The notes beneath the pieces were generated by a model. That model worked only from the letters and a program-made list of their open reading frames with translations, did no database searches and was not told where the DNA came from. Source: Otatea glauca (Eukaryota > Streptophyta > Magnoliopsida > Poales > Poaceae). Taken from it: 64,000 bases of DNA. Shown here piece by piece: positions 1 through 11,893 of the stretch. A program made the translations under genes and the position numbers. Numbering within the stretch: the stretch's first letter is position 1; every line of letters starts with the position of its first letter. The stretch covers positions 76,557,667 through 76,621,666 of the forward strand of contig CM070715.1 in assembly GCA_036346275.1 (NCBI GenBank), written 5' to 3'.

Positions 1-171
1 AAGACCGCACCTGGCGCAGCGTCACCACGGCGACGGCAGGAAGGCTCCTTCCCCGGGTGCTTAGCGCCATGGGCTGTTGGTCTGGCTACACATCCGGGGC
101 CCGAGCGGCAGCTGTCGCTTCCTGCTGTTGGCAACAAAGCAAAAAATCAGTAAAGAAATTGAGGGGAAACA

Positions 172-1351
172 TCAGGGAGGCGAGCCCCGGCTCGAGTGTT
201 CCCGAGCCCGGAGCGTTCGGCTTACCACGGTCCGATCACCCCACTCGACGTGGGGTTTCTTGGCAACCTGCTTCAAGGCGTCTGGGGCCGGCCTCTTGCT
301 CCCATTCTTGCCCTTTCTCAGCCCAGGGAGTGGCAGCATCTGCTTGGCCGTGTCCCAGATCTCCTTGGTCTCCTGCACGAGCTCGTAACAATTAGCGCCC
401 AAACCCGAGCTCTCAGGGCCAAAATCAAGGCAAGATGCGTTACCTCGCTGCTCCGCCTCAAGATATTCTTGGGGACATCGCCGTCGAGGTCATAAGCGGT
501 GGCGGCCTTCCCGAAGATCTCGTCCATCCTCGCGGCGATCCAGGACGCCTTCAGTGCTGCGAGGAGCCGAAAGAAGACCGCTGAGAGCAAGAAACTTCGA
601 TCGGGCCCGAAGAAACTTGGGGTTGAGCAATGCTTACCATCATGACCTTCCCGGGTGGCATCATGCTCCCTAGTAATCTCGACGAAGGGGTGCAACCTCT
701 TCCGTAGAGGGAACACCCGGCTTTGCAGGTAGTTGTAAACGACTGCCTGCCCCTTGAGCCCATGCGTCACGTAGATGTGGACGAAGGTGACCGCCGCCTG
801 GTCGGCCGCTGAATCTTCGGGCTCCGGGGTTTCCCGCTTGCCATCGACCACGGCGCCGTGGTATGCGAGGCCGCTCCCCTCGCCCTTCTTCAAATAAAAC
901 CATTTCTCCGACCACGGCCCGAGCGAGTCCCGGGTCGGGATCTGGAGAAAGGCGCAAGGAAGTCCCGCCAACAGCGGGAAATAGAGACACCCGACGACGG
1001 GGTCCTTCGCGGTGTGGGACATGGAGAAGAAACGGAAAAGCAAAGAGGGGGTGGGAAGATGCCCAGAAACCCCTCGCAAAGATGCGCGAAAATAGAGAGG
1101 TGAAGAAGAGAGTTGGGTACCAGATTCACGAGATCGATCTCGCACTGCGCAAGGATCGTGACCAAGAAGTCACTCTCCGGGGTCCGCAGCCCGAAGAGCA
1201 TGTACTGCTTCGTGCTCACAATCTCGTCGTCCCGGGGCCGTGGCACGTTCTCCCCGGTTGGAAGTCGCCAGGTGAACGGATCCAGCAGCCCTAGGGTCTC
1301 CAAGTCCTTCATCCGGTCCGCAGTGAGTGTGCTCTTCCCAAACTTCGCCAT
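172..1351 (-). pseudogene. Antisense gene of a gypsy element (Transposase_28-like)
   Basis: The ATG at 1351 (minus) opens a protein starting MAKFGKSTLTADRMKDLE. It matches my memory of the plant 'putative gypsy type transposon' domain (PF04195), which in grasses is encoded antisense inside Tat-type gypsy elements; its role is unknown. The reading frame moves between frames. Two steps look like GT-AG introns: 557-637 (donor GTAAGC) and 382-443 (donor GTAACG). The second joins a frame ending in NILRRSSE to one beginning LVQETKEIWDTAKQ. A third frame change near 1055-1065, after the residues HLCEGFLGI, has no clear splice signals and may be a true frameshift. The tail beyond 172 is not resolved. 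I call it a pseudogene, though a spliced working gene is not excluded. Confidence 0.55.
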
Positions 1352-1497
1352 GGAACCGGTGGGGAGGATGGGATCGAAGGCGAAAGGCAGGCGCGTCGGC
1401 ACAAGGAGCAGAAAGGAAAGGAAGGGGATGGAGAATGCGAGCACTGAGGAAGAAAGGTTTCGAAAGGTAGAGTCTCTCGGTTTAAAGGGGCCTCGAC

Positions 1498-2666
1498 TGT
1501 CGACATTATTGTCGCCTTAAAAGACGTGCCCGCAGCCAGCGGGCAACAACCGAAGCATCGCGGCCCTTCAAAATCCTTGTGTGGACACGTCTTTTCGACG
1601 TCCGCTAACCATCCCCCCGATTTCTCCGCTCGCGAGGCCCGAGCGCTTTTGGGCCCCCTTCGTCCCCTCATGGCGGAGAAGCCCGAGTGTTCCAGACGTC
1701 ATCAAGTCAATTTGGAGACAAAGCACTAAAGCTCAAGTGTTTTCGAGCGCGACCATATCGAAAGCACCCGCGGGGGGCCTCCCCCGGGCCCGGAGAAGAG
1801 CTCGAGAGTTCCCGAGCTCAACCAAGGGAACGATCCCTCCTCGAAGACTTCAGACACAAGAACGCCTAGAGTCTCAGACTGTTTCTTGAGCCTCGGGGGC
1901 TGGTTGTCGGGGATCGGTCGTCCTAACACATGTCCAGGCCCCCCCGGGGGCTTTAGGCCGTTCTCCCCCGAGCTCGAAGGACGGTTCCCGAGCTCGGACG
2001 GGGGTTTCCCCTAGCTCGAAGGACGGTTCCCGAGCTCGGGCGAGAGTTTTCCCGAGCTCGTGTTGACTCCCGCGACCTCTTTGACCTCAGCGCCCTCGGT
2101 CCGGCCTCCAACGTATTAACCTCCTTTTTATGTGACCTCTCTCCCCTGCGTGGGAACTAGGGTCAACCACCCCCAGCAACTCCTATCAGTTCCCCTGCGT
2201 GGGAACTAGGGTCAACTGCTCCCGTCAACTCACAGACAACCACCCGATATCAGCCTCGAGATCAGCGCCAAGGGTCTATAAAAGCACCGGACTACCCCGG
2301 TCAGAGGGACAACACAGCAGGAACCAAAGGGGATGCGCAGACACATCTGCAGACACACTCGTACGCCACACCATCCATTGAGCTCGGCCACCACTTCCGA
2401 ACGACCCCGAGGTCGAGCTCCCTCTTTGTTCTCCCTCGAGGAGCTTTTAGACATCTTTCACCTACGGGCAAGACTGGAGTAGAACTATTACCCGACCTAG
2501 GGGGCTCGAATCAGTATAAGCGTTGTGTCTCCTGTCCGATTGTTCTTCTCCCCCGAGCTGTGCACCTATCGACGTTCCCTCCTTCCCGGACGAGCACGAT
2601 TTTGGGCCTCGCCCCCTTGCACGATCCTTCCCCCTTCTTTGTGGTCGACGGTCCCGATCGTCGACA
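1498..2666 (+). repeat. Gypsy 3' LTR
   Basis: About 1.17 kb, starting TGTCGACA and ending GTCGACA. Inside are short direct repeats: a GAGCTCGAAGGACGGTTCCC unit twice (about 1972-2035) and a CCCTGCGTGGGAACTAGGG unit twice (about 2145-2215). A TATA box lies at 2277. The 5' LTR needed to confirm the borders is outside the window. Confidence 0.55.
2277..2284 (+). promoter_or_regulatory. TATA box of the gypsy LTR
   Basis: TATAAAAG sits inside the LTR, about 390 bp before its 3' end, in the orientation that would drive transcription of the element. This is the usual U3/R arrangement of grass LTRs. Confidence 0.5.
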
Positions 2667-2870
2667 GGTTTCAAAGTTTGGGGTGTCGAATGGACTTTTG
2701 AGCAAAATTTAGTGTGTTATATAGACATTTCCCCCTCCAAAACCAGCTTAGGGTGTTAAACGAATGGGATTGAAAAATTCGGAGTGCTAGATAATCGATT
2801 TCAAAGTTTAGGGTATTGGATGGACTTTTGAGCAAAGTTTAGAGTGTTATATAGACTTTTTACTTTATAT
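2667..2870 (+). repeat. Two-copy direct repeat
   Basis: A block starting TTTCAAAGTTT and running through GGACTTTTGAGCAAA to TGTTATATAGAC occurs twice, at about 2668-2730 and 2801-2862, with an intervening related stretch. It directly abuts the gypsy LTR. No coding potential is seen. Confidence 0.6.
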
Positions 2871-4228
2871 TTTAACTAATATATATTATTTCTATGAGCC
2901 AAATTAATTCAATTTAAATATAAATAGATATGATAAAAAAGAAAATCACGAACAAAACATAATTAATATTTAGAAATATAAAGAGAATTGAGACATATAG
3001 CATAGCGGAGCTATCGCGATTAAAAAATAGCGGTTAATATAGCGGCTATAGCGGTTGTAGCTATGTTTGTAGAATTTTATTCGATCGCGTAGTATTTTAT
3101 GTCTGTAAAAGCTATAGCGGGCTATTCAAATATATGAATTAGAGTAATGCACACTATCTATTGGCTTAATTAAAAAAAAAGAGATAATTTAGTCTTTTAT
3201 AAATTTGTACGTCGTTACGTGATAGTTGACATTGCTTTGGTACGGGAAGTCGTGTTGCAACTTTCAGCGTTCTTCGCTGACTACTCTTGTTTTTTCTGAA
3301 TTCTCACCGGCTTCTCTTGTGATGACTGTGCGTCATATTTTACTTTGTGGGGGGCGGCGTGATATGTTTCTTTTTGTTGTGCTCCGAGCACTGCAGGCAG
3401 AGCAGAGCACATGTCACACGCTCTTTTGTATTCGTTGTAGGCTTGTAGCCGTGTCACATGCCGAAGTTCTAGCTGCTCGAATTTGGTATCGGTCGGATGG
3501 CTACTCCAACTTACGAGCACATGAGTTGGGTTAGATAATTTTGTTTTTGTTTTTCTTTTTTTCAAAAACACGGTAAACCCGGCGGTTCCCAGAGCAGTTG
3601 GGCTGTTGGGCACATTGCCATACCCACAAGCATGGTATGAAATATCGACGAAATCGCTTTAAAATCATAATTTTTGTCCGCATCGGTCTGGCTCCAGAAA
3701 TAGAACCGGTCGAAAAACTGGTCTAATTCAAATTCAAAATTTTGAGAAATTTGAAAAAAAGTATCCAAAATTTTCCTAAAATTAGTATTAATAGCTTTTT
3801 GATATCTTTCATGAAATTTTTTCAAAAACCAAATTTGTGTGACGGTTTTGAGCAAAACCGAATATATATAATTGAAAAAAAAACAGAGCAAAGCAGTAAG
3901 CAATTCCTGATTTAATTGACCCATCAAATCATGTTATAAATTTTTGAAAATTTTTGTGTGAGGTCCTAAGGTAATGCTAATGATGTTGTAAAATTTTTAG
4001 ATTATGATCAGACCTGTGGATTTTTGTAAAATGCTGAAAGTGCTATTATCTTTGTATATGCTCTTCTATTTTTATTTTCTAGGGGCACTAAATGAAATTT
4101 AATATTTCTGAAAATTTTACTACATGATTCTTGGACACTGTTTATGATACCATTAAAATTTTAGAGTATGAACAAGCTTGTAATTTTTTTATAAAAATCT
4201 GACAGTGTCTATTCCTTTTCATTAATTG
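2871..4228. other. AT-rich intergenic sequence without a gene
   Basis: No supported gene. At about 3000-3120 a cluster of TAGCGG/CTATAGCGG motifs is present, resembling degenerate transposon termini. The remainder is AT-rich, and the short open frames match nothing I recognise. Confidence 0.5.
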
Positions 4229-4292
4229 CTATTTTTGATGTTCCAGAAGCACTAAATGAACTATTTTTGATGTTCCAGAAGCACTAAATGAA
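4229..4292 (+). repeat. Perfect 32 bp tandem duplication
   Basis: Two identical adjacent 32 bp units (4229-4260 and 4261-4292), each beginning CTATTTTTGATG and ending CTAAATGAA. The lack of divergence in AT-rich debris indicates a recent local duplication. Confidence 0.9.
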
Positions 4293-4818
4293 TTCAAAAA
4301 TTGTTGAAATTTCTTTTAAGTGTTTCATACATTTTTACTATTTTTGGACCCTTTACTAGGTTTTTACAAATTTTCAAGTATTTTCTACATTTGTTTTCAA
4401 TTTTCTTTGTATTGTTTCTAATTTCCGTTGAGTGTGTCGATTTTCGATGTAAACCAGTTTAAAATCGGTCGGTTTTTTTTATTTTTTTCGCTGTTGTTTG
4501 ACCGTTGAGTTAAAAAAATCTGACTTTGGATTTTGTTCGATTTCTACCGATTTTCAATAAAAATTGATACCGCCTAGAGACGATTTATGAGTTTGATTCG
4601 GTAACGTAAACTCTGCCCAAGAGAGGCACATGCAAATCGTCTCAAAGAAAGAAAAGTCACATGCAATGCACGGGCCTGAATGTGGTTTTGGTCGAGCTGG
4701 GCTCAAATATATTATTCAAGGCCGGCAATACTGGGACCGTTCTACGTTTTTATTTACAACTGGATCTACTCACATTACCAACTTTCTCTCACAAAATTAA
4801 TGTTACTTTCACCGGTCA

Positions 4819-5150
4819 ATGCACTATAGCAAGTGGCAATTGTTGTAGTTTACGGTTTAAGAGCAAGCGATATTTGTTGAAGACTTTTCTAACCCGTTTT
4901 TCTGCGAATACGATTTCATACAAATATAATTATAAAAATAGCTAACTTTTTCCCTGGAAGCGACGACAACGTCGGTATGTATGCACTTTAGCAAGTAGCA
5001 ATTGCTGTAGTTTACGGTTGAAGAGCAAGCGATAATTGTTATTCCTTAGCTCGTTGACATGTTTTTTTGTTTCTTCCTTTTTTTTCAAATATGGTTTCGT
5101 ACAAATGTAATTACAAAAATAACCAACTCTTTCACAATGAAAGCATTGGT
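4819..5150 (+). repeat. Tandem pair of about 162 bp units
   Basis: Unit 1 (4819-4980) and unit 2 (from 4981) both start ATGCACT and share AGTTTACGGTT and AGAGCAAGCGATA in the same order. Both then run into a related AT-rich tail containing TACAAAT and TAATTA. They are diverged but colinear. No coding content. Confidence 0.7.
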
Positions 5151-5187
5151 AGGTAACTACTACCTAGCACGTCTATGTACCGCGGTA

Positions 5188-8100
5188 TGTAACATCCCAA
5201 AAAATTGAGTTTTGGAATGTTTGAATTTGAAAATGAACCATTTGCAATTTTCCTGAATTAATCCAAGCTTAATTTGATATTCCATTAATAAAAGGATTTA
5301 ATTTGATTAAACTATTCATCAAATTAAAGATGTTCATTTTAGTTGGGTTCATTGTGCTCTAAGGAATTTTTCTGTATTTTTGGAGATTTTTCTTAATTTA
5401 TTTGCTATTTATTTGAATTTATTTGCTTTTATTTGAATTTCTGGAATAATATTAATTCTAAAAAGGTTTTTAATTTCGAAAATCCCTGATCGAATTTTCT
5501 CCGACCCACTTCTCTTCCTCGCCGAGCTCGCTTCGCTTCTCCCGCCTTGGCCGCCGCTTCGCCCTACTCACTCCGCCTACCACCACCCGTTCGCCGCTCT
5601 GCGACCACTGACCCAGCTCCCGCGCGCCCGCCGCCAGCTGAACCCTAGCGCCGCTCGCGTCGAAACCGCGTCCGCCATCGTCTCGGAGTCCACATCATAC
5701 ACGCCTCCCGAGACTCCTATTTAAGGACATGCACCCGCCCGAGGTTCGCCGTTTGCTGCCGCACCCGTCGCCCGTTCGCCATTGCTCGAGAGCCTTTCGC
5801 CTTCGCGTGAGACCTCGTCGGAGTTCACCGACGCGCCCGAAGCTTTCCCCGCCATCGTTTGGCCGCTCCTGTGCGTCTCTGCCGTCCCCGCCAACCTCTT
5901 CGAGTTTCCCGTGTCACCCTCCTTCGGATACTCGCCGAAACGAGTCCGATCCGGTACCGCAACGCCAAGTTCTGCGTCATCTTCTTCATCTCCGGCGAGT
6001 TTGCGCTGCCGCCCTTGCCGTCGCTCCTCGCCATGAACCTCGACCGTCCGATCGCCCGCCAATGCTCCTGATCGTGCCACGCCTTCGCCACTGCGTCTTT
6101 ATTTCGCTATCGTCCGATCCGGCCGCGTCACCGATGCGTGACACGTGGCCCCTGCGTCAGCATCTGCGTGTGTGCTCACGTCAGCCACCGCGTTAGTGCC
6201 TCATCAGCCCTAGATCCCGTGAGCCCGGTCCACCGTGGACCAGAACCAAGCCCGTGGACTTGGTCTATAGACCGTGGGTCCCGCATGTCAGCGAAATAGG
6301 ATTTTTCGATTTATTTTTTTCAGGAAATTGATTGTTGACGTCAGCGTTGCGCAATAAATCGATTTTTCAATAGAAAAATAAATCGGGAAATTTGGATTTT
6401 CTGATCTTCAGCCTTTTTCTCTGATTTAATTTTCCAAAAGCCCGTTCTCCCTCATACGAACTCCGATTGAGGCGATTCAAGTTTCTAAATTTTTATAAAA
6501 TCAAGATCTACATTTTGGAGCCATTTATTTTTACGTTTTGAGCTTGTTTGAGTCTCTTTTTGGTATTTATTTGTATTCGTTGCTTTCTTTCCGCTAGACG
6601 CTAATTTCGAGGGAGCGAACGGATACTTCGAAGACCAAGACTCAGCACTAGATCAGCAAGGCAAATCGTAACCTTTGATCATATTGAACCTATGTTTACA
6701 AAAGTACTTTGCTTTATACAATTGCATGCTACTTTTGTACAATGATTATTTGCCGGGAATAGTTATATACCTAGTTGACATTATGCCACCTTGATTATTG
6801 GGATGACATGTATCCATTGTTAAACCTAGGTTGGGACATTACTAGTTGTACATAATCATTATACCAACATTGGGTTATTGTAGCTATGCTTAGACATGCT
6901 TAGTTGTACGAAGGGATTCATGTCACATGTTGAATAATGTTAATCTTGACTTAATGAGATATTGAATTTTGGCCATTAGCCACTATTGTAAAATTTGTTG
7001 TACCATGACGGGGTTTGCCATTGGTCTTGGTTGAACAAAGTTGTTTTCCCTCAGGCAAGTGATCGTGCAGTAAAAGGGGGTGCTTTCTTGCACATTAGGA
7101 TGTGGATGTCTTGCCTGAGACAACTTAAGGACTTAATCTTATGCGCCATTGAACTGGGCCTAACCGTATGTGGCGACCCGTATAACTAACCCCTGGTAAC
7201 GACTGTTACCTAGAGTTAACTATACGGACCTCAGCATAGTAAATAGCAAAACATTGGGCTTTTCGATGCCTTATTAGTTACTATACTGTATACAGAGTAT
7301 TGCAGCAAAACAATAATTAGAGACAGACAATGGAACTCCTTATTACATTCCATTAGCCACGCAGGGCTATTGTCCATTACATTACCTTAATTTACATAGA
7401 CTTGATTACAGCAAAAGATATAGATATCTACTACAACCTCCTACTCTCTGAGAGTTTGCTAGAGCTGGAATACGGTGTACTAACACTACTACTCCTCTTG
7501 ATAGTAGTAGTAGTAGTATCCATCCTCTGGTAGGTCCTGCTCCTGCGGATTATCCTCCACCATGCCTCAGAGGATGGTCCATGGACCTCACCGTCTAATC
7601 AAGGGGAGGATTAAGTAAGGGTGAGTACAAAGTACTCAGCAAGCAATAATATATTAATGCAATAAATGATTTTTCCTTTCCTATATTAACCACACCTAAT
7701 CTAACTTCACCCAAGGACCACTTCTCCCAAAATATCCTTTCTACAGCAATTAATTTTAGTTTAAAGGGTTGGTTGATTTTATAGTTAGAAAATTCTACTA
7801 ACACTGTACATGAATAGCCAAAGCTGACCATAGTCTCCAATCCAAGAGACTGGCTTGAATTCAAGATTTACATTGCGCAGGTTTGTATCACTTTACCGAT
7901 AGTGACACCCACAAGAGATGCCCCAGAATGTTTATCACTACTCTAGTATTAGTTCTCCACCCTGCACTTCGAGTCTGTGACACCTAACCCTGGCTGCCAC
8001 ACAACTCCAAGACACAGTTGTACTCCCTCTCAACCAGGGGTACACCGCTGGCTTCACATATACCGCCATCCAATTGGTCTCGCACCTTTGGGCTTACCGG

Positions 8101-11084
8101 CATTCCCAGAGTGCACCATTTATACATACCCAATGTGGAGAGCTCTAATACCTTCGTAGGACACCCTTTTCTGGCCGATTTCACACACCATGGTTGATAC
8201 TGATTTTATGGCTCAATGCCCAAGTGTTAGTTTGTTGAAACTTATATTATAGCCTATGTATAGGACCCCGCTGGCCTAAATCCTTCGCATCGGCATCCTT
8301 TACCATCCATATTAACACACACAAACCCAACCATTAGCTAGACACATTAATCCCATACCCATTTCCATTTTTCCAACCATCAAACCCATTCCAACTCGGT
8401 GACCATCTTTCCAAACCATCTCTCAGAACACATCCATTTTAATCATTTCATTAAAATTAAGCTTTCCCATGCAGTGAGAGTAATGATAAATATATAAAAG
8501 CAGTTAAAATATTTTAATAAAGCATGATCAAGGGGGGTTTTGCTTGCCTGGAATATACTCGGAAGGTTCTACCTCGCTCAAAGACTGGGTCTGACTGTCG
8601 AGTGGGTTTTGTTTTGGTCCTGAAAATTATAATCTATTAATCTACAGCAATTTATTAAGTATGAGTTAAGTGTCCAACCAGTCCAATACTCTATTTTTAT
8701 TATATGTATCTGTTGATGTCCATTTTAAATGCTATGCATGCTTCCTGCTTCTTTTTAGCCAATTAATCAATTAATGCAACTAGGGCTGCTATTGTCTAGT
8801 TTTATGCACATGCGTGCATAACCAACCAACTAATCACCTAATGCAATAGATGCAAAACTTAACAGATCTACATGCAGCTAATCTACTCATTTTCCAATTT
8901 TCTCATTTTTCTCCTTTTCTTTTCTCTTCTTTCCTTTTCTTTTCTTCCTCTTTCTCTTTTTCTTTCCTTTGCCTTTTTTTTCTTTTCCTCTGGTTAACCT
9001 TTGGCCGAAGCCTCATTTCCTGGCTGCTTTTCTGGACCGAAGTCCCTAGCTCATTCTCTACTGGACTACTACTACGACTTGGCCTCCCTCTCAACCGAAG
9101 CTCCCCTCTACTGCTGAGCCTTGGCAACTCCTTCGAGCTCTCCTTGTAATCTAGGGTTTTGGCTATGTGGTTGATTTTGAAGGTGAGTTTGGGTTCAAGG
9201 TAAAAATAGAGGGAGTGTATCTAGGGTTAGCCTACTGAGATTGCTTCCATTTTCACAGATCCATTGCCATTCTACCCGATCTGTTTAGTCTAGCTATTGA
9301 TCTCCAAGCATCTTGCTATTTCAATGGATCTAAACATTTACCACTAGTACTAGCTATCACTTACTTGCTTCCTGATGATTCGGTTCTGGAATGAACTTGC
9401 TGCTAGGGTTAGGATTGAGGTAGTGCAAAGGTGAAGCAATGTAGAGGTGGCCGAATCCTAGCTCTTCCCTTGCTCAGCCAGCTAGAGATCCCTTCCCCTT
9501 GCTCCTTGGCCGAATGAGCTCCTCCTTCTAACTCCTTCGCTTGATTCTTGGCCGACAATGGGGGAATGGAAGCAATAGTCTTGGGTTAGTGAAGTCTCTC
9601 TGTTGGATGAGGATGGCTAGCTCTTGCCTCTGGTTCTTGTTTGCTAGGCGAAGTGGAAGGGGAAATGGCTATGGGTGACTGGCTCTAGCCAAAGCTTGCT
9701 GTTCTTCTTCTTGGCTCTCGGTTTGGGGAAAGTAAGAGAGAGAGACAAGGCTGTCCTGTGCTGAAGAACAACTGAGGAGAAAAACATCTCACTTACAGCT
9801 GGTAGTCTTATCCTTTCACTGTGCTCCCCATTTACTATTCTGCCCTTAGCTCCACTCGTGCAACACAGGGGCACATTGGTCCTTCTTTACTTGAACATGC
9901 ATATAGACAATGCTTTTGCTTACATGCTGATGCACACATGGAAATGCATTAATGCTCATTTGGGTAACTAATTCTTATGCCCATGCTTAAAACTAATGAT
10001 CCTTGTTTACGATTATAAATGATAGTGATGATGATTATGACATGCTTATGCTTAATGATGGGGTGATTTGGGGAGGGTCCTCACACCGTACTACCACAAG
10101 TCTGGTATGGGACAGACCTAGCTGATTAATTTGCAATGTCTAACCTTGAGTACTGCCAATTGGTGGTTTGGGTTCCGGGATAGACGGGTAGATTCGCAAG
10201 ACGCAAGAGGGGGCCCTAAGGGGCGAAACCTTAACGGGCAGTACCGAGTTTGGACAGTGCATTGTAGAGACTTTGTTGTGATCTCTTTGCCGACACACCA
10301 AAGGAAGTGTGTCAATAGTTTTACACTATTCGAATAGCCACGTCCGCGGTCATGGACAAGCCTGGGAATTTCACACGGGGTATAGAGTGTGTCATGAAAT
10401 GTGGAATGTGGAATTGTTGGGATGTGAACGGGGGAGTTCACTGTTGTTTTGTTGTTTAAAACTAATGCTGTTGAAATTATTGGTTGATACTTGTTTTAGA
10501 TGGTGTAGGGTGATGCCTCACTATTATGTTCATATTGTCTACCATTGATCTACCAGTTATTTATTTATCTCTTCATAAATATGCTTTCAATATATTTACT
10601 GTATTTTCAATTCAAGTTATTGCTTTCTACAAATGAACCCTATGGCTACCCTTTGTCAAGCCGTGCATGAAAATGTTGCATCAATTCCCTACGGCTTGCT
10701 GAGTACTTTTGTACTCACGGCTTTATGCCCTTGTTGATCAGTTGCTGAAGGAGAACCCGGAAATTTTGAGTATCATGAGGAGAAATATTATGAAGACTAC
10801 GTAGATTAGAAAGGCGTTCCCCAGACGATTACCTGTGGCAGTCGAATGGCTCAAGTTATCTTTTTCGCTGCAATAGTTATTTATTTCTTAAGTCCTTAAG
10901 GCATAATAGTGTAAACATTGACCATAAGGTCTGCTGCTTTATTTAATAAAAAATTGCATCTTTCTTAGTTAATTCATTGTATGGAATGATATTTCATCTA
11001 TGTTTTTACTGTGTGCACTAGCGTGATCCTGGACTAGTGCAGTATACACAGAGGGTTTCGGATTTGCAAATCCGGGTCTCGACA
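5188..11084 (+). mobile_element. Outer gypsy-type solo LTR (split)
   Basis: Starts TGTAACATCCC at 5188 and ends GGGTCTCGACA at 11084. The flanks are CGGTA on the left and CAGTA on the right, an imperfect 5 bp TSD. Without the nested insertion at 7169-10085 and its TSD copy it is about 2.97 kb. It contains a GC-rich leader (about 5500-6240) after CTATTTAAGG near 5717 and no pol sequence. It is therefore best read as a solo LTR left by LTR-LTR recombination. Open frames at 5721-6196 lie in this leader and are not supported as genes. A diverged relative is present at 23743-25546. Confidence 0.65.
7169..10085 (-). mobile_element. Inner gypsy-type solo LTR, minus strand
   Basis: On the plus strand it begins TGTGGCGACCC and ends GGGTCCTCACA, so on the minus strand it runs from TGTGAGGACCC to GGGTCGCCACA. 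The flanks are identical 5 bp TSDs, CCGTA (7164-7168 and 10086-10090). At 2917 bp with no gag or pol it is a solo LTR inserted into the outer LTR in opposite orientation. It shares with the outer LTR the motif CTGAGTACTTTGTACTCA-like (minus, about 7620-7645; plus, about 10700). It includes a long pyrimidine tract (about 8890-8990) and short CT/AG microsatellites. Confidence 0.8.
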
Positions 11085-11893
11085 CAGTAGCAGCCTACCC
11101 TTGTGGCAGCACGACTGATCATGGCAAGAGGAGGGTGAGTGCGGCAGGAGCTGGCTGCGAAGCTAAGGCAGCTCGGCAGGACATGCTTCCGCGTCCGAGG
11201 AGCTTGGCACCTTGCTGCCGAGCTGGGGGAGCACGGTAGTAAGCCTACTGCGGTAGGCCCACTGGTGGTTGCCGCGGTCAGCTAGGCTGCCACGAGTCTG
11301 GGCCCCTGCTATTGTACACAGTGCGACATGTGATACATGTCACCTAACGACGTTTTCGCGGTCAGAGAAGGAGCTAATTTTGCACTTATATTCGCAAAAA
11401 AGGAAAGATTTGCAAAAAAGAAAAGAAAAAATGGAAACAAGATCAATTAAGCCACGGACCACCCCAATTTTTGGGCATCCCCAAATTTTTGGACATCACC
11501 GACCAGCCAGCTAAATAAAGTTTCTATGCATTTGTAAGGACATGCAAAATAAAGTCACATCAGCTTACTCTTAGTCTGTACATATCAGCTTTATCCTATA
11601 TGGAAGAGTGAGAAAAAAAGAAGAGAGTTGGTTCTTATGCAAGAACCGGCATAGCACATGAAACAAGATAGATTAGTTATTTACAAAAGAGAAAAAATAG
11701 TTATTGCATAGCATCTAGAGACAACCTTTAGAGATAGTTATTGTATAAGCTAACTTTATTGTTCACTCTAAATGATATGGATAAGTAATGTAGTAAATAG
11801 TACGTTTTATTATCGTACTTGCTCTAGGGGGACCATAAATTACCATTGACCGTCATCAATCGAAGCAACGAATGATCCAAATCATGAAACAGC
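11085..11893 (+). other. Intergenic sequence before the UGT relic
   Basis: GC-rich for about 200 bp, then AT-rich. No supported gene or repeat border apart from the putative TSD at 11085-11089. It should contain the missing promoter and first roughly 70 codons of the UGT relic, but these are not recognisable. Confidence 0.4.

Larger units (their letters stand above)
1..2666 (+). mobile_element. 3' end of a Ty3/gypsy retrotransposon
   Basis: The left edge of the window holds the 3' end of a gypsy element in plus orientation. An antisense gene (172-1351) lies just inside the element. A purine run (AAAGGGG, 1484-1490) comes shortly before a sequence that starts TGTCGACA at 1498 and ends GTCGACA at 2666, as expected for a polypurine tract and 3' LTR. 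An antisense extra gene between pol and the 3' LTR is known in Tat-lineage grass gypsy elements. The 5' part, including gag and pol, lies outside the window, so no TSD can be checked. The LTR borders are inferred from TG/CA ends and short inverted termini. Confidence 0.6.

Noticed and set aside
5721..6196. 155-codon open frame with overlapping frames
   Set aside because: It lies in the GC-rich leader of a solo LTR and is open in several frames; no domain.
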